Source: Acetobacteraceae bacterium (GTDB lineage: Bacteria; Pseudomonadota; Alphaproteobacteria; Acetobacterales; Acetobacteraceae). From it: DNA of 8,918 nt. Each line of letters begins with the position of its first letter. Position 1 is the stretch's first letter. The position numbers and the translations under genes were made by a program. Location: positions 1 to 8,918 of the forward strand of contig JACMOQ010000483.1 of NCBI GenBank assembly GCA_014377905.1. The letters run 5' to 3'. This document shows, one piece after another, positions 1-6,775 of the stretch. The notes under the pieces are model-generated. The model worked only from the letters and a program-made list of their open reading frames with translations. It did no database searches and was not told where the DNA came from.

Positions 1-555
1 GAACCGCCCCGCGGCAATTGCGGCGGCGGTTTTGGTCTGGCTGCGCACCGCGAACGCTTCCTGGTCGGCGCGCGGAATCTGATGGCGGGTGGCGACGTTT
101 TCGGCGGTTTCCCCCATCGACACCAACGCGGTCGGGAAGGCTTTCATCAACCCCGGATGCGGCATTGGGTTGAACCCCATCATTGGAATGCGCGACATCG
201 ATTCCACGCCCGCGCACACAAACACTTCGCCGGCGCCCATCATGATCGCACCGGCTGCCTGGTGGATTGACTGCATCGACGATCCGCAGAAGCGGTTAAC
301 CGTGACGCCGCCCGCCGAAATCGGCAGCCCGGCCAGGAAGGAAACCAGCCGCGCCACGTTCAGCCCCTGCTCGCCTTCAGGGAATGCGCACCCCAGGATC
401 AGGTCCTCAACATCGTTCGGATCGACCGGGCACGACGCCATCAGCGCCTTGATAACCTCGGCCGCCAGATCATCCTGCCGGGTGCGGACAAGCGCGCCGC
501 GATTGGCGAGATGGAACGGCGAGCGCTTGTAGGCGGCGATGACGACATCCGGCAT
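1..555 (-). CDS. Acetyl-CoA C-acyltransferase (thiolase), N-terminal part, cut by window edge
   Basis: Thiolases cleave 3-ketoacyl-CoA with CoA (beta-oxidation) or condense two acyl-CoAs; this is a soluble cytoplasmic enzyme. The visible 185 codons read MPDVVIAAYKRSPF at the start, then GCAFPEGEQGLNVAR (55-69), then VNRFCGSSMQSI (86-97), where Cys90 is the acyl-accepting nucleophile, then GGxE-like GAGEVFVCAGVESMSRIPM. This is the standard thiolase N-domain order, and Cys90 sits where it does in FadA-type enzymes. The start is the ATG at 555-553, preceded by GAGGAG with an 8-nt gap. The His and second Cys of the active site lie in the missing C-terminal half (family length is about 390 residues), so completeness cannot be judged. 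The frame stays open to the edge. FadA-like degradative thiolase is more likely than the biosynthetic PhaA type because of the GCAFPEGEQG segment, but the subtype is an inference. A fadB-like partner may lie off the left edge; it is not visible. Confidence 0.95.
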   Translation of the reverse strand, partial: MPDVVIAAYKRSPFHLANRGALVRTRQDDLAAEVIKALMASCPVDPNDVEDLILGCAFPEGEQGLNVARLVSFLAGLPISAGGVTVNRFCGSSMQSIHQAAGAIMMGAGEVFVCAGVESMSRIPMMGFNPMPHPGLMKAFPTALVSMGETAENVATRHQIPRADQEAFAVRSQTKTAAAIAAGRF

Positions 556-587
556 GGCGACGGCTCCTCAAAATCAGCGATTTCACG

Positions 588-607
588 GTGAACTGCCGCG
601 GGTTCAC
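588..607. promoter_or_regulatory. Possible operator: GTGAAC-N8-GTTCAC inverted repeat
   Basis: GTGAAC (588-593) and GTTCAC (602-607) form a perfect 6+6 bp inverted repeat with an 8-bp spacer. An overlapping smaller palindrome TTCAC-G-GTGAA lies at 582-592, so the TTCAC half-site occurs three times in 26 bp. The site lies 33-52 nt upstream of the thiolase start codon in the divergent gap between it and the receiver-like gene. A weak -10-like TTAAAT (minus strand, about 608-613) would place the repeat over the transcription start, which is typical of a repressor site. The symmetry is seen directly; the role is inferred. No regulator gene is in view. Confidence 0.35.
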
Positions 608-702
608 ATTTAACTCACTTCGGGCGCCACGGCATTGGCTGTCATGGTTCCGGTGCCGATTTCCGGCTGTATCGCCAGGAAAGTCAGGCAGGAGAGATGG
701 TC

Positions 703-1185
703 ATGACGCATCTTGCTTTTCCCACGCGACAGGCCCCGTCCGCAAGTCCGATCGACATGATTGACGCAGCCCCACGCCCGCTGGTGCTGGTGCTGGAAGC
801 CGAGCCACGGATTTCGGACATTTTGGCCGAGCTTGCGGATTTCCTGCGGGTTGATGTTGAATGCGTGCCAACCATCGGGGCGCTGGAAACCGCACTCGCA
901 ACCCAACGGCCGATCGGGCTGCTGGCCCACGCCCCCGAGGGCGACATCACCGCCTGGTCGGCGCTGCGCGCGGTTTCCCGCACCGATCCGGGCTTGCCGG
1001 TGCTATTGGTGACCGGCACCGGGCGGGCCGAGACCGAGGAATTCGATCCCTCCATCCCGCGTCGGCCGCTGACCAATATCTACTGGGTTGATCACCAGCC
1101 CGGCATGCGGTCGATTGTCGAGTTTCTGTTCCTCGCCGAGCGCCGCAGCGGCGTGCCACCCCTGCTGCGAGACGGCGACGGATAA
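703..1185 (+). CDS. Small receiver-like (pseudo-REC) protein of unknown role
   Basis: This 160-residue soluble protein has the strand/helix rhythm of a CheY-type receiver domain. Strand 1 is LVLVLEAEP (27-35), helix 1 follows, strand 3 is IGLLAHAP (71-78), strand 4 is LPVLLVTGTG (99-108), and a strand 5 region is NIYWVDHQP (125-133). It lacks the phosphorylation machinery: the usual acidic pair aligns with Glu32-Ala33, the phosphoacceptor Asp aligns with Ala75, and the strand 5 Lys is absent. Only the strand 4 Thr (Thr104) is kept. There is no output domain and no histidine kinase nearby. I chose the ATG at 703 rather than the one at 697 because the AGGAG at 690-694 lies only 2 nt from 697 but 8 nt from 703. 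The gene is divergent from the thiolase and 92 nt upstream of pepN on the same strand. The REC relationship is inferred from pattern alone; it could instead be an unrelated alpha/beta fold. Confidence 0.7.
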   Translation: MTHLAFPTRQAPSASPIDMIDAAPRPLVLVLEAEPRISDILAELADFLRVDVECVPTIGALETALATQRPIGLLAHAPEGDITAWSALRAVSRTDPGLPVLLVTGTGRAETEEFDPSIPRRPLTNIYWVDHQPGMRSIVEFLFLAERRSGVPPLLRDGDG

Positions 1186-1203
1186 GCAGCGGCCCATTCC
1201 ATC

Positions 1204-1231
1204 AGTTGCATCGTCGGACGAGTAGTTGCAT
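1204..1231. repeat. Direct repeat AGTTGCAT, 20-bp period, in front of pepN
   Basis: AGTTGCAT occurs at 1204-1211 and again at 1224-1231, exactly 20 bp apart (about two helical turns). An 11-bp palindrome TCGTC-G-GACGA (1211-1221) lies between them. The block is 47-74 nt upstream of the pepN ATG in the 92-bp gap, where a promoter would be expected; TTGCAT of the second copy could serve as a weak -35 element. Phased direct repeats suit a dimeric activator or repressor, but two 8-mers can also match by chance. Confidence 0.3.
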
Positions 1232-1277
1232 TCACACCGGGCAATTGCTTATCGCTGTCCCGCTGAAAGCACTCGGA

Positions 1278-3779
1278 ATGTCCACCACCGTAACGCGCCG
1301 CCTCGACTACCTCGCCCCTGATTTCCTGATCGATAGCGTCGATCTTCGCTTCGATCTTGATCCCGAAGCCACCATCGTCCGCTCCCGCCTCGCCATGCGC
1401 CGCAATCCGGCCGGGCGCCCTGGCGTGCCGCTACGCCTCGACAGCGACCAACTTACTTTGTTGTCCATTGCGCTGAACGGCATTGCGCTCAAGCGCGATC
1501 AATACGTTCTGCATGGCGATGGCACGCTAGAACTCGCCGCTGTCCCAGACAGCTTTGGCCTGGAAATCGAGACCTATATCTCACCCCAGGCCAACACCAA
1601 GCTTAGCGGTCTCTACACCTCGGGCGGCGCTTTTTTCACCCAGTGCGAGGCGGAAGGTTTCCGCCGTATCACCTATTTCCTCGACCGGCCCGACGTGATG
1701 GCCGTTTTCACCACCACTTTGCGCGCCGACCGTGCCACCTATCCGGTGCTGCTGTCGAACGGCAATCCGGACGGCACCGGCCTTGATGGGGAACGCCACT
1801 GGGCGCGCTGGGTCGATCCGCATCCCAAGCCATCCTATCTGTTCGCGCTGGTCGCCGGCGATCTGGTGTCTGTGCAGGACAGCTTTACCACCAGATCCGG
1901 CCGCAACGTGGCACTCGGCATCTGGGTGCGCGACGGCGACCAGGATCGTTGCGGGCACGCGATGCAGGCGTTGAAGGATTCGATGCGCTGGGACGAAGAA
2001 AAATACGGCCTCGAATACGATCTCGACGTTTTCAACATCGCCGCCGTGTCAGATTTCAACATGGGTGCGATGGAAAACAAGGGCCTCAACGTCTTTAACA
2101 CCAAATACGTGCTGGCCAGCAACGAAACTGCTACCGACACCGATTTGCACGGTGTTGCCGCGGTCATCGCCCATGAATATTTCCATAACTGGACCGGCAA
2201 CCGCATCACCTGCCGCGACTGGTTTCAATTGTCGTTGAAAGAAGGCCTCACCGTCTTCCGTGACCAGCAATTCTCCGCCGACCACGGCAGTCCGGCCGTC
2301 GAGCGCATCCGCCAGGTCCGCACCCTGCGCGCCCGACAGTTCTCGGAAGACGCAGGCCCCTTGTCGCATCCGGTGCGCCCTGACGAATATCTCGCCATCG
2401 ATAATTTCTACACCGCGACGATCTACGAAAAGGGCGCCGAGATCGTCCGCATGATCCATAACCGCCTCGGGCCTGACGGGTTCCGGCGCGGCATGGATGG
2501 ATACATTGCCCGCAACGACAATCAGGCCGTGACCATCGAAGACTTTGTCGAAGCAATGGCCGTCGGCACCCCTGGCAGCGACGTCCGCCAGTTCCTTGCC
2601 TGGTACGGCCAGCCCGGCACGCCGGAGCTTACCATGTCGGAAGACTATGACGGCAGTACCTATATTTTGACCTTGCGTCAGACCACACGCGGCGCGCCAT
2701 TGCCGATCCCGATCAAACTTGGCCTGCTCGGCGCCAACGGCCAGGACATCGCCGAACGCGACGTGCTGCTGACCGAGGGTGAAACCAAAATCACCTTCGC
2801 CAACATCGCCCAACGCCCGGTGCCGTCGCTGTTGCGCGGCTTTTCCGCCCCGGTCCGCTTGCGCAATCAACCGCATGACCAGTTGCTGTTTCTCGCCCGC
2901 CACGACAGCGATCCGTTCATGCGTTGGGATGCCAGCCAGCAAATTGCCGTTGCGACTATCCTGGTGCCGTCCGAAGACCTTGTCGCCGGGCTGATCGCGG
3001 GCTTGGCAGGCGCGCTTGCCAACCCAGCCGATCCCGCCTTCACCGCCGAACTGCTCGCCTTGCCATCGGAAGCCTATGTCGGCGACCAGATGGCAACGGC
3101 CGACCCAGATCTGGTCCACGCCAACCGCCAGGCCCTGCGCCGGCGCATCGGTATCGACCTGCACGACCTGCTCGCCAGAACCTGCGACACGACGCCCCCC
3201 GACAGCCCCGGCCAACGTGCCCTGCGCAATGCCTGCCTCGCCTATCTTGCCGCCGGCGGGGACCTCGCCCGCGCTGAAGCCCAGTTCGCCCAGGCTGCCA
3301 CCATGACTGACAGCCTCGCTGCCCTCGATATCCTCACCGGGAGCGAAAGCCCGCATCGCGCCGCCGCGCTGGCAACGTTCTATGCGCGCTGGAAGCACGA
3401 TCCGCTGGTGGTGGACAAATGGTTCACGGTGCAGGCCATGGCCCCGCGCCCGGACGCCATCGACACCGTCCGCGCCTTGCAAGCCCACCCGGATTTCGAT
3501 TTACGCAATCCCAACCGCGCCCGGTCCCTGATCGGCGGGTTCTGCGCCAATCTGGTGCGCTTTCATACCGCGGCCGGCTACCGCTTTCTCGCCGACATGG
3601 TCATCGCATTGGATGCCATTAATGGCCAGGTGGCGGCGCGCATGATCGACCCGCTGACCGCATGGCGGCGGCAGAATGCGGCGCGCGCGGCGATGATGCA
3701 GGGCGAACTGCGGCGTATTCTTGGCGTCGCCAGCCTTAGTCGGGATACTTTGGAGAAGGCGACGAAGGCTTTGGGGTAA
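1278..3779 (+). CDS. pepN: Aminopeptidase N (M1 family zinc metallopeptidase)
   Basis: PepN removes N-terminal residues from peptides in the cytoplasm, finishing protein turnover and the use of imported peptides. The protein is 833 residues from the chosen ATG, a little shorter than E. coli PepN (870). The beta-sandwich N-domain carries LDYLAPDFLIDSVDLRF near the start. The exopeptidase motif GAMEN is at 263-267. The zinc site is HEYFHNW with His299, Glu300 and His303, and the third ligand Glu322 lies in LKEGLTVF, matching HEXXH-X18-E. The central Ig-like region and the C-terminal helical domain are intact, with RTLRNACL-like, DKWF and NPNRARSLIGGF segments and the usual C-terminal TKALG. A TTG-initiated extension of 24 codons to 1206 is possible but has no family counterpart. 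The ribosome site before 1278 is poor. The gene follows the receiver-like gene and converges with the amidohydrolase gene. No frameshift or missing catalytic residue is seen. Confidence 0.97.
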   Translation: MSTTVTRRLDYLAPDFLIDSVDLRFDLDPEATIVRSRLAMRRNPAGRPGVPLRLDSDQLTLLSIALNGIALKRDQYVLHGDGTLELAAVPDSFGLEIETYISPQANTKLSGLYTSGGAFFTQCEAEGFRRITYFLDRPDVMAVFTTTLRADRATYPVLLSNGNPDGTGLDGERHWARWVDPHPKPSYLFALVAGDLVSVQDSFTTRSGRNVALGIWVRDGDQDRCGHAMQALKDSMRWDEEKYGLEYDLDVFNIAAVSDFNMGAMENKGLNVFNTKYVLASNETATDTDLHGVAAVIAHEYFHNWTGNRITCRDWFQLSLKEGLTVFRDQQFSADHGSPAVERIRQVRTLRARQFSEDAGPLSHPVRPDEYLAIDNFYTATIYEKGAEIVRMIHNRLGPDGFRRGMDGYIARNDNQAVTIEDFVEAMAVGTPGSDVRQFLAWYGQPGTPELTMSEDYDGSTYILTLRQTTRGAPLPIPIKLGLLGANGQDIAERDVLLTEGETKITFANIAQRPVPSLLRGFSAPVRLRNQPHDQLLFLARHDSDPFMRWDASQQIAVATILVPSEDLVAGLIAGLAGALANPADPAFTAELLALPSEAYVGDQMATADPDLVHANRQALRRRIGIDLHDLLARTCDTTPPDSPGQRALRNACLAYLAAGGDLARAEAQFAQAATMTDSLAALDILTGSESPHRAAALATFYARWKHDPLVVDKWFTVQAMAPRPDAIDTVRALQAHPDFDLRNPNRARSLIGGFCANLVRFHTAAGYRFLADMVIALDAINGQVAARMIDPLTAWRRQNAARAAMMQGELRRILGVASLSRDTLEKATKALG

Positions 3780-3881
3780 GCGTATTCATTTTGTTCAAAA
3801 AAAGAGTGCCTGCCCAGATACTTATTCGTGAGAGTTGCCTGCGGTCAGTTTTGCCTTCTCAGCACCCTGGCCGTTGGGACC

Positions 3882-3959
3882 ACGTCATTGCGAGCCCTTG
3901 CGAAGCGAATTATCTTTGCGCACGAAGATGGATTGCTTCGCAAGGGGTCGCGCTGACGT
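3882..3959. repeat. 78-bp imperfect palindrome (dispersed repeat / bidirectional terminator candidate)
   Basis: The sequence folds on itself with its centre between 3920 and 3921 and no gaps: base i faces base 7841-i. Of 39 facing pairs, 30 are Watson-Crick, 5 are G-T and 4 are mismatches (3888, 3894, 3909, 3919). The longest perfect run is 12 bp (3895-3906 with 3935-3946, CCCTTGCGAAGC). Outer ends ACGTCA/TGACGT are exact, and one more C-G pair extends it to 3881-3960. The left arm starts GTCATTGCGAGC and the right arm contains GATGGATTGCTTCGC. I recall GTCATTGCGAG...GAAGCAATCC sequences as palindromic intergenic repeats in many bacterial genomes, so it is probably a mobile or MITE-like element. 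It sits between two convergent genes, where it could end or protect both transcripts. There is no T-run after it, so it is not a classic intrinsic terminator. Confidence 0.8.
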
Positions 3960-3967
3960 GTTCCTTC

Positions 3968-5176
3968 CTACCCCAAAATCTCTGCCACCGCGCTCGCCAT
4001 CACCTGACACCCGAGCACAATATCAGCGTCCGACGTATCCTCAGTCCAATGATGTGAAACCCCGCCGATTGACGGCACGAACAGCATTGCCGCCGGCATC
4101 ACCCGCGCCAGAAACTGCGCGTCATGCCCGGCGCCCGATGGCATGGTCTGCCACAGCCCGGGCGCATGGCGTTCGGCGGCGCGCGCCAGGGCGGCCTGCA
4201 AGTCATCGGCCATCAAGGATGGGGTCGATCGCGATACGTTGGTCAACACCACCTCGCACGGCCCGGCATTGGCCTCGGCGACCAGCGCTTCAAGGGCGCT
4301 TTCCATCCGCCGCAGCACGTCCATATCCACATCGCGGAACTGGAACACCATTTCCGCCCCCCCCGGAATGATGCTGCCCGCACCTGGATCGAGGGTGATC
4401 CGCCCCACCGTCCACACGCTGCGCGCCGCACAAATCTCGGGGAAGCGCTTGTCGATCGCCACCGCCAGTTTCGCCGCCGCCAATCCGGCATCGCGGCGGA
4501 TTGCCATGCGGGTGGTGCCGGCATGGTTCTGCACCCCGGTGAAGATGATTTTGTACTGCCAGATCGCCACAATGCTGCTCACCACGCCGATTTTGCGGCC
4601 GGTGCTGTCCAACTCGTCGCCCTGCTCGATATGGGCTTCGATATAACACCGATACCGCCCGGGCTCGACCCGCGCCATCGGCCGTCCTGCCAGGCCCGCC
4701 ACCGCCAGCCCTTCACGCAGCGACAGATTTTCGTAACGGTTGCGCGACACATCGATGTCGGCGTCAGAAAAATTGCCAATGAAGGATCGGCTGCCCGGGA
4801 ACGACGCCCAATGCCCTTCTTCGTCCGCCCACGAAACAACATCGACCCCGCGCCCCACCGCGCGCGCAACTTCCAGCCCGTACATCACCCCCAGCGCGCC
4901 ATCCAGCCAGCCGGCCTGCGGTTGTGTGTCGCTATGGCTGCCCAGCAGCACCCGCGGCCCGTCGCCCTCGCCACGGCCGATAATATTGCCGATCCCGTCG
5001 ATTTCCGGCACCAGCCCGGCGTCACGCATCCGGTCAGCAATCCATTCCCGGCTCTGCATATCGACCGCCGAATAGGTCGGGCGGTGGACGCCTGATTTGT
5101 AGGTGCCAAAGCCGCGCAATTTGTACAGATCGGCGAGCAACCGGGCCCCGTCGATCGAAACATTGGAAAGCGTCAT
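3968..5176 (-). CDS. M20-family amidohydrolase (N-carbamoyl-L-amino-acid / allantoate / ureidoglycolate type)
   Basis: Enzymes of this family hydrolyse N-carbamoyl or ureido bonds, releasing ammonia and CO2, in hydantoin, pyrimidine or purine (allantoin) breakdown; they are cytoplasmic two-metal dimers. The 402-residue length fits. Visible motifs are GSHSDTQPQAGWLDGALGV (79-97) with His81 and bridging Asp92, ADEEG (117-121) with general base Glu119 and metal ligand Glu120, EAHIEQG (180-186) with His182, HAGTTRM (218-224) for substrate and dimer contacts, SGAGHDA (347-353), and GVSHHWTEDT (372-381) with the last ligand His375. All expected metal ligands are present. HAGTTRM differs from the usual HAGTTPM. 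The ATG at 5176 is preceded by AAGGA 8 nt away, and that ribosome site lies inside the last codons of the binding-protein gene, 4 nt after its stop, so the two are probably translationally coupled. The exact substrate cannot be told from the sequence; no other hydantoin, allantoin or pyrimidine genes are in view. Confidence 0.9.
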   Translation of the reverse strand: MTLSNVSIDGARLLADLYKLRGFGTYKSGVHRPTYSAVDMQSREWIADRMRDAGLVPEIDGIGNIIGRGEGDGPRVLLGSHSDTQPQAGWLDGALGVMYGLEVARAVGRGVDVVSWADEEGHWASFPGSRSFIGNFSDADIDVSRNRYENLSLREGLAVAGLAGRPMARVEPGRYRCYIEAHIEQGDELDSTGRKIGVVSSIVAIWQYKIIFTGVQNHAGTTRMAIRRDAGLAAAKLAVAIDKRFPEICAARSVWTVGRITLDPGAGSIIPGGAEMVFQFRDVDMDVLRRMESALEALVAEANAGPCEVVLTNVSRSTPSLMADDLQAALARAAERHAPGLWQTMPSGAGHDAQFLARVMPAAMLFVPSIGGVSHHWTEDTSDADIVLGCQVMASAVAEILG

Positions 5177-5180
5177 CCGA

Positions 5181-6692
5181 TCATTCCTTCAATGCAATGC
5201 CCTGCGGCCGGATCAGTCCGTCCGGCATGGGTTGAAACCCGATGACCTTGTCGCTCAGCGCGAACAACCAGGTCTGGTGATACAGAACCATCATCGGCCG
5301 ATCCTGCAAATAGGTTTCCGCAACATCGCGATAGATTGCCTGGCGCTGCGGCACATCTGTGATACCACGCGCTTTGGCCAGCAACCCATCGAGCTCCTTG
5401 TTCACGTATTTTCCCCAGTTGAGGAACCCGTCGCTGGCGAGCCAGATTGCCACGTTGCCGTCAGGATCGGGCCGGCCCGACCAGATGCCGATATAGGCGT
5501 TGAATTCGCCGCGCTGCACCGCCGCCACCGCCGCATTAGCCTCCATCGCCTGGATTTTCACGTCAAACCCGGCCTCGCCCGCCATTGCCTGGATCAACTC
5601 GGCGGTTTGCAGCGCGATCGGCGAATTGCCGACCACGAGTTGCACCGCCACGTTGGTCAGTCCCATCGCGGCCATCAGCGCCTTCGCGCCGCCGAGGTCG
5701 CGTTCCGGCACCGGATAGGACGCGTTCCAATAGACGCCGCCAGGCGGCTCGGTCTGGTTGGACGGAATTTGGGTGCCTTCGAAGGCCACCTTGTTGATAA
5801 TCTCACGATCGATGGCTTTCTCAAACGCCTCCCGCAACCGCGGCTCGGTGGCGAATTTCGACCGCCCGAGCGCAGAATTGCCGAGATTGAACAGCATCGT
5901 CTGGTAGGCGATCGATGGCTGCGCGAGCAACCGCAGTTTGGGATTGGCCTTGACCGTGCCAGCATCGGCTGGTGCCAGCCCCTCGATCATATCCAACTGG
6001 CCGGATCGTAGATTGACCAAACGCACTGTGCTGTCGGGAAAGGGCTGGTAGGTTATGCGGTCAAGCGTGACCCGCCCAGCATCCCAGTAGCCATCGAACC
6101 GGTCAAGCACGATGCGGTCTTGCGCGATGCGGGAGGTGAATTTGAACGGCCCGGCGCAGACCGGCTTGCTGCCGAGTTCGGCGCCCATCTGGTTGATGTT
6201 TTTCGGCGACACCATCATCCCCGACCGGTCCGCCAGCACTGCCGGCAATGGGGCGTACGGCGATGCCAGACGCAGCCGGACGGTCAAGCGATCAACCACT
6301 TCGACCGCCGAAATCGGCCGCAATTCGGATTTCCGCTGGCTTTCAGCGGCGCCACGATAGCGTTCGATGTTGATCCGCACAGCATCGGCGGTCATTTTCT
6401 CGCCGTCCTGGAACACCACACCCTCGCGCAATTTCAGGGTCAGGCTCAGACGATCATCCGACCATCCCCACCCAGTGGCAAGTTGCGGCACCAGATTGAG
6501 CTTGGCATCAACATCCACCAGCTTGTCACAAAGGGCGGCAAACACGATCCGGCCGGCATAGGACACGCCGCGCGCCGGATCGAGCAGGTCCGGATCGGAC
6601 CCAAGGCCCACACGCAAATTGCCGCCCGCGATCGCAGTGCTCGCGATCAGCATCGCCCCGCCGCCAACAGCCCAATATGCCAGCTTCCGCAT
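5181..6692 (-). CDS. Periplasmic substrate-binding protein, ABC transporter family 5 (DppA/OppA-like)
   Basis: This protein captures a solute, typically a peptide or peptide-like molecule, in the periplasm and hands it to an ABC permease. It has 503 residues. The N-terminus is a clear Sec signal: MRK, a hydrophobic stretch to Thr19, then AIA with predicted cleavage after Ala22; there is no lipobox Cys, so the mature form is soluble. The family pattern follows: GSDPDLLDPARG near 31, VPQLATGW near 68, the signature LREGVVFQDGEKMTADAV at 88-105, then DRFDGYWDAG, REAFEKAIDRE, and FNAYIGIWSGRPDPDGN in the closing lobe. I chose the ATG at 6692 because AAGGA lies 7 nt upstream and the signal peptide begins there; a longer frame reaches 6989 but runs antisense through the SRAP gene. 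It is the first gene of a two-gene operon with the amidohydrolase. No permease or ATPase gene adjoins it, so the transporter partner must be elsewhere. The ligand is unknown; the neighbour suggests an N-carbamoyl or ureido compound. Confidence 0.93.
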   Translation of the reverse strand: MRKLAYWAVGGGAMLIASTAIAGGNLRVGLGSDPDLLDPARGVSYAGRIVFAALCDKLVDVDAKLNLVPQLATGWGWSDDRLSLTLKLREGVVFQDGEKMTADAVRINIERYRGAAESQRKSELRPISAVEVVDRLTVRLRLASPYAPLPAVLADRSGMMVSPKNINQMGAELGSKPVCAGPFKFTSRIAQDRIVLDRFDGYWDAGRVTLDRITYQPFPDSTVRLVNLRSGQLDMIEGLAPADAGTVKANPKLRLLAQPSIAYQTMLFNLGNSALGRSKFATEPRLREAFEKAIDREIINKVAFEGTQIPSNQTEPPGGVYWNASYPVPERDLGGAKALMAAMGLTNVAVQLVVGNSPIALQTAELIQAMAGEAGFDVKIQAMEANAAVAAVQRGEFNAYIGIWSGRPDPDGNVAIWLASDGFLNWGKYVNKELDGLLAKARGITDVPQRQAIYRDVAETYLQDRPMMVLYHQTWLFALSDKVIGFQPMPDGLIRPQGIALKE

Positions 6693-6739
6693 CACCCCGT
6701 CCTTCGCATGATCGCCATAATGCAGCACGCAACGCCTAT

Positions 6740-6769
6740 TTGCGCCAGAGCCCGCATGCCTCACATAAT
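6740..6769 (+). promoter_or_regulatory. Possible promoter for the SRAP gene, giving a leaderless mRNA
   Basis: CATAAT (6764-6769) matches the -10 consensus at five of six bases. A weak -35-like TTGCGC (6740-6745) lies 18 bp upstream. Transcription would be expected to start about 7 nt after the -10, at or next to the A of the ATG at 6776. No Shine-Dalgarno sequence precedes that ATG, which fits leaderless initiation. The -35 match is poor, so this is tentative. Confidence 0.3.
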
Positions 6770-6775
6770 GGCGGT

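Noticed and set aside
2049..3488. 479-codon open frame antisense to pepN
   Set aside because: pepN on the other strand has an intact M1 active site and family-wide similarity. The antisense frame is Gly/Val/Ala/Arg-rich with no recognisable domain, as expected when a GC-rich gene is read backwards.
3780..3880. Search for a small gene or classic terminator just after pepN
   Set aside because: The stretch is more AT-rich and has an A7 run near 3797, but no hairpin followed by a T-run and no frame with a ribosome site. Nothing supportable apart from the palindrome downstream.
3791..4371. Overlapping plus-strand frames running from the palindrome into the amidohydrolase gene
   Set aside because: They cross the palindrome and the antisense of a real gene, lack ribosome sites and resemble no family.
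4124..5095. 323-codon plus-strand frame opposite the amidohydrolase
   Set aside because: Its product is rich in His, Arg and Pro with no domain pattern, while the opposite strand has all M20-family metal ligands. It is a mirror frame.
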